A stretch of DNA of 64,000 bases, taken from NCBI GenBank assembly GCA_022393335.1, contig JAJEKB010020027.1, forward strand, positions 260,614 to 324,613. Direction: 5' to 3'. Under the pieces are notes generated by a model, which ran no database searches, was not told where the DNA came from, and saw nothing but the letters and a program-made list of their open reading frames with translations. Position numbers and translations under genes: made by a program. This document shows, one piece after another, positions 35,318 through 48,014 of this stretch. Source of the DNA: Macrotrachela quadricornifera (lineage: Eukaryota > Rotifera > Eurotatoria > Philodinida > Philodinidae). Position 1 is the first letter of the stretch, and each line of letters begins with the position of its first letter.

Positions 35318-36220
35318 ATGGGCTCATGTGCTGGTCGACAAAAAACAACAAAAGAGACGATGACAACAGCAACTGTGAACTATAGAAATCCGAAACTCGA
35401 AAAAGCCGTTGCTGAGAGTCCACTTTACTCAATCATAGAGATACCAAGCGATTATTTAACTGAGGAAGACGTGAAATTTTTAGTCAAAGAAGCAGTTATC
35501 AAAAAACAATGCAAAGGTCTGTCTTTTGGGTTCTGTCATATAACACCAGAAACTGTGTCGATCTTGCTCGATGCATTCTATCAAGACAACAACGCATTAG
35601 AAGAACTGAATCTAAGCTACAATTCAATAGGCAATGAAGGAGTAAAAATATTGGCGAATGCACTAACGCCTGACCAGACTTCATTTCAAGATAATTCTAT
35701 CAAAAAAGTGAGTGTCAAACGTTTTTGTTGAATATTGCATAGCATCGATAAGAAAATCCAATTATTTCAATTTCTCTACTATTTGTACTTATCGTTATAT
35801 AATCGATTCATAAGAAGTCTGTTTTCTCTTATACAGGTAGCAGAGAAAAAATACTGTATGCTTTCAATCCTCACACTTCGAAATACTGAGATCACGGATG
35901 AGGGTGCTATATATTTGGCTCAAATGCTCAAGACAAATCAAACGTTGACTAAACTTCACCTAGACTATAATAATATTACCGATCGAGGTGTGAAAGAATT
36001 GGCTGATGTTTTGGCTAATCATAATAAGACTCTTTCTGACATAAGTTTAAGCTCAAACCCGTTGGTTACTGATGCGATTGTTGATGCTATTACTAACATA
36101 TTCAAGCACAATTCAACATTGGAAAATTTCGGGATAATCAATAACAATCTGTCCGAACAGGGGGTGAAAACAATTTATGCAGTGCAAGGAGAAAGTATAC
36201 AAAGAAAGTTGATTTCTTAA
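35318..36220 (+). CDS. Small leucine-rich-repeat protein (NLRC3/RNI-type LRR), possible lipid anchor
   Basis: Exons 35318-35707 and 35837-36220 (donor AAAAAA/GTGAGT, acceptor atacag/GTAGCA, phase 0) give 257 residues. I start at MGSCAGRQ because the further upstream frame opens only with TTG. Gly2, with Cys4 next to it, fits N-myristoylation plus palmitoylation, so membrane attachment is possible (inference). From about residue 70 there are ribonuclease-inhibitor-like repeats of about 28 residues: LEELNLSYNSIGNEGVKILANAL, LSILTLRNTEITDEGAIYLAQML, LTKLHLDYNNITDRGVKELADVL, LSDISLSSNPLVTDAIVDAI, LENFGIINNNLSEQGVKTI. No NACHT or effector domain is nearby, so this is a stand-alone LRR unit. Confidence 0.8.
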
Positions 36221-37299
36221 TGTTATTTTTTGAAAGAGAGACTCTATTTAATTAATAAAATATTCATTAGATAGATTTCAAATTAAAGATAAAACTTAAT
36301 TCAAGTAGAAAACAGAAGATTTTAGATTGTTGTAAACTTCTGGATGCACTGGAACCAAGAATTTTGTGTACAACCTTATAAAAATTAGATAAACTGAACA
36401 AGGTTTTGTGAGTACAACAAAATATCACCGTTAGAAATATTATCTTGTGGTAAAGAGTTTTTGAAATATAGAAGATCTTAGTCACACGTAATTACTATTC
36501 ATCAAAATGATGATTTTAGTTTATTCAGATCAATTTCTCAGTTTGACATTAAAGTTTAAGTCATTTTCTTGTGCTAATAACTCCAATATTCATCATAAGT
36601 AATATCACAGCTGCCCGTGAACGATCAATGATGCAAACTGAACAGACTAACAAGCAAAACGTTTGTGAACAGTTCATTGAACACAAATAACTTATCATAA
36701 ATTCCATAATTCTGATTGTTTTTTCGTTACCTCGTCTGATTATTTCATTTCGTTCGTTTCGTCAGTTATCATCTTTACTATTTTTGTTCTACCATCATCA
36801 TTGTACATAAAACAATTCAAAAATGTAGTAAAACATTGGCAGCGATGAATCTATCTAAAATAAACTTTAAGTTTCACCTTAGATCTATAGCAAGATTTTC
36901 TTTCTTACTTGAATTACATATATAGAATGTCCAAAAAATTGTCAATACTTAAAATTAATGAAAAAAAACATTATTCTCGTGTCATCACTTTACATTTCAT
37001 ATTTCGATGAACGGGGCAGTAAAGTCAGAAACGCAAAATCTATTATTTTTACAGATCCTAATACAACTCTTTTGATTATCAATATGTTTCTGTTGATACT
37101 TTAGTGAATGTTATTAGTACCGAGTTTTAGACTCCACGGAAAGCTACTTGTACGTCAGACGTTTGCTGTTTTCTCAATCCAAACCTCTCCGAAAATGGAT
37201 ATATAAAAAAAAGCAGGAAAAAAAGTTTAAATAAAAATTACAAAAAACTGTAAACCCTGACTCAAAAGATTATCAACCATCCGAATGTTATCAGGAGAA
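36221..37299. other. Intergenic; no gene recognised
   Basis: AT-rich, no repeat or coding signal. Confidence 0.45.
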
Positions 37300-37700
37300 A
37301 TTTTTTATTGATTATATTATGCATACATTCGTCCTTACTATCAATCTTCATTACATTTGTATCCGATTCTCATTTATACTAAACAGTTACAACTCGAAGC
37401 ACTAAATCATAGAATTTTTCGGGTTATACACAGATGGTATGATACTTCAAATGATGAAGTAGCTAATCTTTCAAAATATAAATCGATGGAATCACTCGTA
37501 CAAATACATTATTCTAAATTATTATTTACATTCATTCGTACCAATCCTTCGATTTATTGCCGATTTAATTCAACATAAATTATACATATTTTATTTGAAC
37601 GAGTACTTTCGAAATCCTGATCTTTTGAATGAAAAGCGTAAAATCATAGGGAAAGGTAGAACATCAAATTATATCCTGTGAATCATCTTTGTTTTATTAT
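37300..37700 (+). pseudogene. Fragment of a LINE reverse transcriptase C-terminus
   Basis: Reads YIRPYYQSSLHLYPIL, LEALNHRIFRVIHRWYDTSN and SMESLVQIHYSKLLFTFIR: the 'pyYgs...lqnRalRlI...' layout that follows the thumb in many LINEs. Nothing of the palm remains. Confidence 0.4.
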
Positions 37701-38059
37701 GTTTTCTGCTATATGAAAAGGTGAAATATGTTAAGATGTAAAGGCCTATGTGGACACCCGTTTCTGTCATCTATAGCAATCTTTGTCATTTGCGTTTGAG
37801 ACAACGAGTGTACTATCAGCTATTTATCCTTTCTTTAACTCTTCTTTGTAACTTAAATCGTAATTTTTAATGTATCTTGTGTCATCTCTATAATGAACAT
37901 ATACATGTGGTTTTTTTGTATGATTACAGAGACGAAATTCATCCAAATCTACCTTTCTATCTTAGTAAATTATTTCTCTACTTTATAAGATAAATAATGC
38001 AATACACTACTAGTACAATATCACAAGATCATTGAAATATATACCACTCATAAACCATT

Positions 38060-40735
38060 ATATTGAGAGATATATAGAAAAATATTTGTTATATGATCAA
38101 GCAATCACAAGGAAAACGTTTGTTTGAGCAATATGAACGACTGATAAGGAGTTTAACTAATGAATCACATAGTTCACATGTCTTTTGTACATTCAACTAT
38201 GTTTTATTCAGAACAGACTATGATAAAAAATATGCAAAAAAAAAGAAATACTAAAAATATGTCGAAACTATCATCGTCAAAATGTCAAAGAACTAGAAAA
38301 TATCTCTGAATTTGAACAGACTTATCATTCAAGTAATGCTATTCGGTGGTATATACGACAAGTATTTGTTTATAGACTAATTAACAAAGCTCTAAGAACA
38401 GAAGATTATGAAACATTATTGACTCTTAGATTCTATATTATTGACCTCTTTAATAATCTTCGATTGAATTATAACGATTCGAAACACCATCAAGAGGATT
38501 TGTCGACAATTGTCACATAAATTGGTTCTACATGAAATTTATAGAGTGAAACACAATGTTAGCAAAACTATAGCAACAAATGGTTTTCTTTCAATTAGTC
38601 AATCGAAAAATATCACTAAAGTCTTTGCTGGGATTAAAGAACCAATTGAATCAGATGTCGAAATTGTTATTTTAGAAACTTATGTAGAAACAACTAAGTT
38701 AACCACACTACTAGCTGATATTCAATATAACAGTGTAATGTATGACGAAGAAGAAATACTCTTTGGTTACGGAGCATCACCCGTTATCGATAGTGACACT
38801 CATAATGATACATGGGTTACTAAATTATCTCTTGTTTTATAAGAAATTTTAATGGATAATATACAAACATTACTCACCAATAGTGTAGAAACGAAAATGA
38901 ACTTATTACTTGAGGAACTATTATTGAAAATGGAATTTTATGATACATGTCGAAAGTATCTTGAAACTCTATTTGGTTTTTATGGAGATGAGCATAAAAA
39001 TATCGGTAAGATCGAGGAACATATTACTTAGGCATTTGAAAAAGAGAAGAAATAGGATGAAGCTATTCTACACTATGCAAAAGTATTTGATCTGTATACA
39101 TCTTATAACCGATGGGAAGACACTTCAAGAGTAATAGTTTACATTGTCGGATGTTATCACAAGAATAACGATAAGATCATGCATCACCATAGTTTGAAAA
39201 AGTCTATGAAATATTGAAGAATAAAACCAGTCTACCAGATAATCATTGTCAATTTGGTGATATAATAAGTCTTTATAGTATATTGGAAGATAATAATCAA
39301 GCTACTCGAAATCATTTTATGGATGCGTTAGACATTTATCAGAAGGCTTCTACAGTCTGAAAATATAATAATCATGATTATAAAAGTGCTCGAGCTTATG
39401 AAAATATAGGTGTTGGATACAAAAATGAAGAGAAATGTACACAATCAAGAATATTTTTCCAACAAAGTGAAAACATAAGAAAGAAAAGTATTACATTTTG
39501 GAAAGAATGTAGAGCGTATGCAATTTGTGTACAAACGATAAGTGGTCTTTACAATTTGGCACAGCATAGGATGAATGCAATGATATACAAAATGAAAACG
39601 TTTGAATTTATCGATACTAATTTAATCTAAATATTATATGAAGATAATTCGAATACACAGGAAACTGCTCTCAAACTAAAAGTTTTTTAGAACATTTTCA
39701 AGAATGTACTCGTATCTGAAATAAAACTATTGAAATCATCGAAGAATATTCATTCATCAAATTATGAGAAAATTATTGAACAGCATCTTAATATTACTAT
39801 ATATATTTCAAAGATCAACAAGCACGGTTTCTATTTGATATGGGTCAACAATTATTACGTGCTGATATTGATTATCCCAATATGAAATGTATGTATTACG
39901 TGAATATGAAGAAAAATTTGATATTGCCTTGGAACATTTACACAAAACAATTGATATATTTAAAAAAAACATCTCAATGATAAACAAAACTATCAATTTA
40001 ATGTGAAAATACCATATATGGCATATGTTACCAAAATAGCACTTTCGTATATAATAAGAAACAAGAATTTGACAAATCAATAGAATATTTGATGATGGTA
40101 GTAAGTATTATTGAAGGTTCCTTTTCTGATATACCAAACAATTATTGTATACTAGCCAAATCCTATAGAATAATTGCAAAAAATTATTTTAAATTATCTG
40201 ATTATGACGCAAGTATTAATTTTTTAAGGAAATATTTGGAAATTATAGAAAAACATCCTGAATCAGATGTACTATCACGACCTCACGATCATGCTGGTGA
40301 AATATCCGAAACGTTTCACTTTCTTAATGTCATGCACCGTGCGAAAATGGACTCTGATCAGGTTATTTTTTTACTATGAAAACTTCATTAAATCTGCATT
40401 AGCAGATCAAGACACTGTTGTGTTATCTTATAATACGATGGAACTGTGTTACATGAATCAAAAATGTAGCGAAAAAGCAGCAGTTTATTATGAATCTGAA
40501 CTGGCAAATAAATCGGACATATATACACACTCAATGATACAAATGATTTCATTTCATTTCGCACTACGTAAAGACCAAGTTAATCATGCAGCTGACGAGG
40601 AAACCTCCTCAACTGTCAACTCGCGTTTTGACTATATATATGCTCAAACGATAGGCTTCAGCGAGTTATTTAAAAAGCCCAAAAGGTTCGACTGTCTGAG
40701 CCTTCTGAGCTCGGAAGATCACTAGTGAAGAACTC
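38060..40735 (+). pseudogene. Decayed ART-TPR gene, third family copy
   Basis: Interrupted frames on the plus strand parallel the intact genes at 55911-57767 and 59609-63295. Around 38270-38510: ELENISEFEQTYHSSNAIRW, VFVYRLINKALRTEDYE. 38510-38842: VLHEIYRVK, TNGFLSISQ (the serine motif) and YDEEEILFGYG (the ExE motif). 38860-40730: scattered TPR-like helices, last open 40267-40725. There are many stops and shifts. The fold's Arg-Ser-ExE triad is still visible even though the gene is dead. No intact start was found. Confidence 0.65.
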
Positions 40736-40862
40736 GTTAATTCGATTCTAGTTTTCGACTTTTCAACTACTAAGCTGTTCAACTTTTAGATTCAAGTTTT
40801 CAACTATTGAATCATTTAATTCGAATTTTCCACCATTCAACTATTACTATATGATAGATTAA

Positions 40863-41844
40863 CCCTTTACCCCCCAAGTGAGTTCTCGAAGAGCTATGAG
40901 TAAGCCGATCATTAACTTTAAGACTATTAATCATCAGTATACGTATGCTATATCAGTCAAAACATAAAGTTGTTTATACTGAGTACAATGCAATGTCCAT
41001 CTGAGTGGACATTAGGGGGGGGGGGGAGTGATTTTAGCTTGGTCATTCTCATGGTTTTATATTTATAAAGAAAGATTGTTAATACTCAAGAAATTTATCG
41101 TCGTTTCAATTTTGTTGGAAGTTTTCGAAGTTGTACATCCAGATAATTGAAGGAAATATGCAGGATTCATGGTAAATTTAGTGAGAAAGGTGTCACTCAT
41201 GCCAATAGGCCGCTTGTTATATTTAGATTCAAGTTGCGCACATACGATTTGTTTATATCATCACAGACAAGAGGCATTGTGCGTTATATGACTCTCACTG
41301 AACTTATCATCAATGCTGAACTTTTCCTTTTATCACTGGAAGAGAGGAACTATTTACCTCGAAAGTCCAAAATAGATCGAGTTAGATGTCTGATATCCTC
41401 ACTTAATGTTTTTGTTTGTCAAAAATACTATTAAACCTTAAAAAAAGGTCATTTTCATGTCACTCCCCCCCTCCAATGTCCATTAGGATGGACATTACAG
41501 ACCCATGGGGATTCTAATCTAGTATCCCATTTACAATTTCTCTAAAGTACTTTGCGCAACTCATGAGCATCTAGTCTACAGATATCAATTCCAAGATCAA
41601 AAAAGATCCCGAAGCTTCATTAATGCAAGGTTTTGAAAGAAAGATCGGGCAATTGAAAAATTTACACTTTTTATTTTAACTAGCTCGAGCATACGCTATA
41701 TAGAAAAGGTTTTATTTAATTAACAATCGAGAGCTTATGGAGTTATTCGCAACCTCTATAAAGTTCGTTGTGGATATACGCTTTACTTTTCTCCAATATT
41801 GCATATGCCAATGTCCATTGTGGTGAACATGGGGGGGTAAAGGG
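40863..41844. mobile_element. piggyBac-type non-autonomous element, TTAA flanks
   Basis: Begins CCCTTTACCCCCC directly after TTAA (40859-40862) and ends GGGGGGGTAAAGGG directly before TTAA (41845-41848): TTAA duplication with 13-bp TIRs is the piggyBac hallmark. Inside, a second inverted pair carries 'aatgtccat...tggacatta' next to a G12/C7 run (40991-41031 against 41461-41497). The open frame at 41147-41434 shows no transposase motif, so it is mobilised in trans if at all. Confidence 0.85.
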
Positions 41845-41883
41845 TTAAACAATAGTGAGTATCGATTTGAAAACGAGTACACC

Positions 41884-43190
41884 TTGGACTTCATCTACGA
41901 TACATGTTCACCATACTACTCCAACGACTCTGATGACGAGGATGTGACAGAAGAGGATGTCGACTACGATAAGAATGACAATGAAGAGGATAATTTACTC
42001 CATCATTTTTCATTTGAATGTATGAATAAGATAGTGTCCTGTTATAATGAAAAAGATCCGAATACAGGCAAAAGAAAACATAGTTAAAGATGCTTTCATC
42101 ATTTCTTCAAGAATATTACCAATCGAAAAAGTCTTTCACGTTTTCGAAAATACATTGCTGCGCATGACACAAAGAGAATAAATCTCGACTAAGTCGATAG
42201 CTACATCTATGATTGTTTCGCAAAAGCCAAAGAACAATTGTTATCTATCTATGAGATTGATTTAAAGCGTTTTGCTCTCAAGAAAGCAAAGAAAATTGGT
42301 GATAACGCTTTTGTTGCCAGTGACCACTGGTTGCACAATTTTAAACGGCGCCATAGAATCTGTAGCAGAAAGATCACGAAGTTGAGAACAAAGAGACTAT
42401 CACTCAATCTGCCGATGATTTTGTGCTTCAGGTTCAAAAGTTGTTACCAAATTATGAACCTGAAAACGTCATTAATACCGGCCATAGTGGTGTAGCTTTT
42501 GAAATGTATTCTAATCGAACCCTTTCCTTCGAAGGCGAGCACCTTACTTTGGCAAAAGTACTATCTGTTCATAATGCAACACACAGCTATATCATACAGT
42601 CAACTATCTCAGAAATCTTTTTACAGCCAGTAACGTCGTAATAAGGTGTAGTAAGTCTGAAAAACTTATCACTTCCTTTGTGAAATACTGAATCAACAAC
42701 GTTCTAATCCCTATAATTGGTAATAAAAAGTGTCTACTACTATCAGATTACTGGAGCGGGCAAAGTGACGTGAAACTGTATGAACCACTAAAACATTTAA
42801 CTCGACTAGAAATACCAAAGGAAACTATCTCTATGATACAGCTGTGCAATGCCTATTACAACAGACAATTTAAATACATAGTTCGTCAGATATACGATCA
42901 CTTTAGGCTTTACAAACTAGATTTTAATTTTGCACAGTGAAATAGCATCATAAAGATGAACTCATTGACGTATAATCAACTGTCCTGTCCAAAGTTTAAT
43001 TCAATGATCAGAATACGTGACACAGAGTTCAGGAACTTTTGAAAATGTTAAAGAAATCTGTTCCTCATTTGATAACAGTCATTGTCACATACATCAGTGT
43101 AAAGACTCTACACCATTTAATAAGTATTCTTACTGTAGCAAAGTTTTATGTTTCAAACATTTCTTCGAAATGTATTATTTTCACTTATAT
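41884..43190 (+). pseudogene. Transposase with CENP-B-type DNA-binding and DDE domain, broken
   Basis: Serial frames: YDTCSPYYS, DPNTGKRKHS, LSRFRKYIAAHDTKRINLD; then IDLKRFALKKAKKIG and HWLHNFKRRHRICSRKITK, a Tc5/CENP-B helix-turn-helix; then YEPENVINTGHSGVAFEMYS (usual form NTDxSG, first catalytic Asp changed to Gly), THSYIIQSTIS, LLLSDYWSGQSD (second Asp), IPKETISMIQLCNAYYNRQFK; and a Cys/His tail CSKVLCFKHFFEMYYFH. It breaks near 42087, 42390, 42641 and later. The piggyBac-type element abuts its 5' side at 41848. Confidence 0.7.
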
Positions 43191-43737
43191 TTCAAAAGAA
43201 CAGTTATTTTATTAATTCTTTCTGTTTGTCGTTGCCTACCATTTACTTTGTTTACATATGAATTTGTTGAATGTTGATAATAACACCTTCGAGGCAAAAG
43301 CAAGAAAAGAACCAACTCCTTTTAAAGTTGGAAGTCTCTGAGCAACGGGATGAGATAAAGTGCGAAATTGTTCACTGCCTTTTAAAAGAAACTGTCATGA
43401 TTTTTCTTATTGATATGAAACCTCTACAATTCGGGATGAGATGAGTAATATAAATGTCAAACTTCAAGGACATGTAGAGGCACCTTTAGACTAACAACAA
43501 GAAGATTTTCAGCTCTGTGCAAGTTTTCAGTTCGAAATTATGAATTTTTCTTTTTATCATAGTTTTCACTGAGAAAATGAGAAAACTGGTCATATTTTTC
43601 GAAGTTCTCTATCGAATGATGTATGAACGAGTGAAATCAGAGCGGCACACCTGACAATGTTTCCTCGTAAGGGAATTTCATGTTACCTTTCCTTCAGTCG
43701 AGGAAAAAAATCAAAACAAAATAATATTTTATTGATA

Positions 43738-43870
43738 TTCAACACTTAACCACTTAATACTAAGTGAATTAAGTGTTAAAGTGAAAACTAAATACTTAAT
43801 TTTAAGGATTAAGTGTTGACTTAACACTCTTAACACTTAATAACTTAACTTAATTAAGTGAAATTAAGAA
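43738..43870. repeat. Cluster of CACTTAA / TTAAGTG words
   Basis: Six copies of CACTTAA in either orientation within about 130 bp, many arranged as imperfect palindromes (cacttaatactaagtg, ttaagtgttgacttaacact). Could be a decayed palindromic repeat or a homotypic binding-site cluster. Confidence 0.6.
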
Positions 43871-44321
43871 TAAAGTGCCGCTTCTACAAAGTAACTAGCG
43901 AAGTAAATTTCAGCCATGACGAAATGAATCAACTGCATCTTACTTTATCCAATCAATAAAGTGTTTCTTCGCTTTTTTCTTCCTCTCTCTCTTTTTCCCT
44001 TTCTCCCATTTTTGCCTTCACTATATGTAAACACTCAAGAATGTTAAATTTACAACAAACACAGAGAGAGAAAAAAAAAACATTGCCTATTCTGTGCATC
44101 ATTTGCATATGAAACCTTGCCAGTGAAATTTAACTCTAAAAGTTTTTTTTTGCGTTGTTATTCTTCTCATTCATCCATCTAAAGAAACAAATTCAAGGTA
44201 AAAAAATATATTCTATCTCTTACGAAGTCCACAGCTTAATCAGACTTTCAATAGTATATCCTCAAAAAAATAGATACCAATTCTTTGTCGATTAACTTTG
44301 TGAAGGTATTAATGTACGACG

Positions 44322-45075
44322 TTAGTGAAGTTAGCGTCAGATTCGACTAAAACTAGGAAACATTCACCCAAAGGATTGTGTCTTATAGAGCATCGAATCT
44401 ATCACATTTCAACGTCATTTAAAAACCAACATAGATTTTCCACAAAAACACAGCCATTATCAGCTGATATTCATCCAAAAAGCTATATCAAACAAAACAA
44501 TCCAACGAAACATGACCAAGAAAAATCATCAGAATAAACGAATAAAATAGCCTGATATTCACTTATAAGAATGTGTGTCCAAACTACAACAAAGTGCATC
44601 AAATGCGGCTGAACGAGTTCTATCGAATGCTATATATTACAACAGATTGCGACTTAGTGAAAACATATCATCATTCGAAAACCTACCCCAATGCTGTTTC
44701 ACCAAAAGTAATACATCAAGACATTCGCCTCACTGATTGTGTCCAATATCGAAATGAGCGTGTTCTATGCAATTCGATAGAGCTCGTTGAGTTGCGTTCG
44801 ACACGCTCATTTTGCCAATTAACACAGTCGGCCAAGGGAATGTTTCAATGGATTGATTTAATTTGATCAGCATTGAATAGAAATTTTTGAGTTTTATCAG
44901 ACACACTGACTGTTTTGTTTGATATAGCTTTCTGGATGAATATCAGCTGATAATGGTTGTGTTTTTGTGGAAAATCTATGTTGGTTTTGAAATGTGATAG
45001 ATTCAATGCTCTATAAGACAGTTCTTTAGGTGAATGTTTTCTGATTTTAGTCGAATCTGTCGCTAACTTCACTAA
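44322..45075. mobile_element. 754-bp TIR element, arms about 180 bp
   Basis: TTAGTGAAGTTAGC at 44322 and GCTAACTTCACTAA ending 45075 bound arms that are about 85 percent complementary ('ccaacatagattttccacaa' on both). The interior has a smaller hairpin (aatgagcgtgt...acacgctcatt, about 44752-44812). It shares GTGAAGTTAGC and 'cgatagagctcgttga' with the 28400-31140 element, so the two are probably one family. I found no matching target duplication. Confidence 0.75.
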
Positions 45076-45404
45076 TGCAGTTTACGCAAGATCTGAGATT
45101 ATTCTATATTTGCAGTCATACACATCAATCACTAAGATATCCAATGACGAAAGAAATATTTTATTACATTATTTCTAAAGCATATATTCCTAGTTTTTCG
45201 ATGATAGATACTATGTTTGAAAAACTCAGTATTAGCGTTAACAGATATTATTTTGTTGCCACTAATCTTTTCATACTTTTCTACGAAACTTATGAGAGGT
45301 TCGTTATTTTCCAACATATATATATAATCCTTTTTCTCTGTGAAGAAGGAGAACTTAATTCCATAACCAAACACAAAGAATGTAAGCACACTATCACGAA
45401 AACA

Positions 45405-45560
45405 TACAAGAACGTAATAATATATGTCCACTGCCGCCCGCGTCTTCTCCGACATGCATTACGTTTCAACACACTCTCTCCTACTCAAAATCAAAAGCAA
45501 ACAACGAAAAATGTGAGAGGAGTGTGAATGAAAACAACAATATGGGAGAGAAAAGGATGT
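45405..45560. repeat. Dispersed repeat, copy 1 (copy 2 at 63490-63650)
   Basis: Both copies contain, in order, 'cgtcttct', 'acatgcat.acgtt', 'cctactcaa.atcaaaagc' and 'aacaacgaaaaat.tgagag'. Non-coding. The nature of the family is unknown. Confidence 0.6.
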
Positions 45561-47917
45561 ATCATAGGCAATGGCCATGATATTCTCTTTCTTTTCTTTT
45601 TCGTTCGTTCAATCATATAAACAAGTTTTCCCGTGTTTTCAGTTACTTCGTTTTGTTATCAAGCTAATACAGATGTTAGTTTTTCTATTGACTTTTGCCG
45701 ACCTATTAACTTTTAGTGGGTAGGAAATCTGGATGGAGGAGAAAACTAACACTCAAAATTTTATCAAGCAATCTCAACGTGCTTGGATATTAAGCAGTGA
45801 TCATAGTTGGAGTCAATAAGGATAAGCAATGAAGATGATTAATATGTAAATTTGATTTAAAATAGAATTTCCGTAAAAACACCCAATTCAATGCCTTAGG
45901 TACATAGAAAGATATGCTAACAGTTTAAAACTGTTTATATTACTGTGAAAATCCTTGAACCTGAGGTGAAATAATAGCAATTGACGATAAAAAGCAATTG
46001 TATAGTCAGATGCTTTATTATAGTATTTAGAGATCGATGTTGGATCTATACGAACATTAATGTTAAATGTAGAAATATGTGAGTTCCAATCTCACTGTTG
46101 CACTCTTCCAATTTAGAATGCAGTTCAATTGAAATATCATCGTATCGCGTTCTATCACATATCTCTACATATATACTGCCCTATGAAAAAATTTTCGGAG
46201 AAAATCGTGGTTCTCTCGCAGCAAAACCCGATTTAGTTCGAACAATTTTGAATCTTTGCCGTTAATTGTGCTTTTTCATAGAGAGACTGACAAAAAAACC
46301 GCAATATAACATCCAAAAATTGCCGTTTGACATATAGTAGTTGTCAGCAGTTCCAGAAACCGTGATATAACACCCCACACCCTCACACCCTCACACCCTC
46401 ACCCACCGCTATACCAACAGTAATATTAACAAAATCACGATTTTTGCACAGCATCACGGTCATCAATAATCTTAGTTTAATACTAGTGAATCTTTCCAAT
46501 TGATCGCCACGTATTCACAAAGTATTGTATTCAAACCACGGCACTATCAGCTATGGAATGACCCTGGACAAGTCATTAACGGCTTAGCTCCTATAGCTGG
46601 TATGTGGTTAGTCAGTGTGAATGAGGAGCTGCAACTAGCAATGGCTGTAGGAAAAATATCGGGTCAATAAAAATGTCCTTGGACATCACCCTACACTGAA
46701 AAGTAGCCGAAAGACAGGATATTCTTTTTCTTTGCGATTGTATGCACCGCGGTATAATTCATAGTAATCGCAGTTTCATATGAATGAGTGTCACTCACAA
46801 CAGAAGATCTTTGGCTAAAACCGTCGTGCATCGATCCATAACCATGGTATTTTTTAGAGCGATAAACTCGTTTCCCCAAGTAAAAACGATACGTGTGAAG
46901 ACGGTAAGGGTGCCGTATGCTGCTATTTCGTAATTATGTTTATCAAAATTTATTTTGAAGACTTTTCCACAGCAAAGTTACGTAGAGTTTTAGGCGGTCT
47001 TTTATAAGTTTAATACCCAACCTCTCGAAGGAATGATCAAACCTGGACTTTTGACAAAGCCCAGATTCCCTAGGCTAATCGGAGTCAGATCTGCTGCTTA
47101 GATCGTCTATACAGAAACCGTGGCTTTCAACTTGCTTTTTGAGGCGCATCAGTCCTGCATGCATTCGAGGATAATAATTTTTGGAATTATAGAAGTTCTT
47201 AAATCATATAAATGATCTGACTTCCACTATCTAAAAAAATCGCAGTTCTAGAATATGCGTTTATCTGGTAGACATTGGTATGTTAAGCGGTATCCTAATC
47301 CGAGTCTCAATGGTGTCTACACGCTACTCTATATCACATCCAGACTCAATTCTGCTAAGTCAACAACAGACAGATATTTTCGTCCTTTCGTATACCCATT
47401 TCGATGTTTAAGTGCAGAAATGCAATAGTACTTGAGGATCCGTAGATACTCCCATAGTGCACTAGTTAAGATCCAAAGAGTACCAGTATAATTTAGTAGG
47501 TGAGATGGAATGTTTTTCTTTAAATTTTAGCTCGACAATAGACAGACACTCGATATTAGGCATATATAGACTCTAGAATTATGATAAGAAAAAAAATTTG
47601 TGCGAGAAAAGAAAAATAAGATATTCGTTACTCTTTCCTGTTCTTGTCTAATTCATATTAATATGATTAATTGCATTTATCAATTATCGCTGAATATATA
47701 CTGAAAGTCACATGAAGTAACTTTTGACAATTTCTTAGGATAGTCCTCCAATTATTTGACTCCATCTACTATTACCTCAAGTCTTTGAATCACTTCACAA
47801 TTTTTTTTAGTTCAATTGCACAAAAATACAAAATATAGATAGGTAGAGATTTTTCTTCATTTGAAACGTTTATTTAAGACAATTTCTTTTAGTTAAAATT
47901 GGTCCATATCAATAGGA
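45561..47917. other. Intergenic; no gene recognised
   Basis: No coding signal. An inverted pair 'ctatgaaaaa' / 'tttttcatag' brackets 46183-46281, and a G-rich minisatellite follows at 46366-46406. Confidence 0.45.
46366..46406. repeat. Short G-rich minisatellite (TGTGAGGG)n on the minus strand
   Basis: Plus strand reads about four units of 'caccctca' next to 'caccccacaccc'. The unit TGTGAGGG is close to, but not the same as, the TGTGGG telomere repeat reported from Adineta. Confidence 0.7.
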
Positions 47918-48014
47918 TGTCATCTCACATTGCAGCATATGAAATAAATTCAAGTAGAGATGCTCGAACAGGACAAAGTACAGATATAATATATCGATAA
48001 TATTTGATTAAAGA

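Noticed and set aside
41147..41434. Open frame inside the piggyBac-type element
   Set aside because: No DDD catalytic motif or Cys-rich tail of piggyBac transposase; too short.
45075..45527. 150-codon plus-strand open frame, also open on the minus strand
   Set aside because: No motif, starts inside the edge of a TIR element and runs into a dispersed repeat; probably chance in AT-rich DNA.
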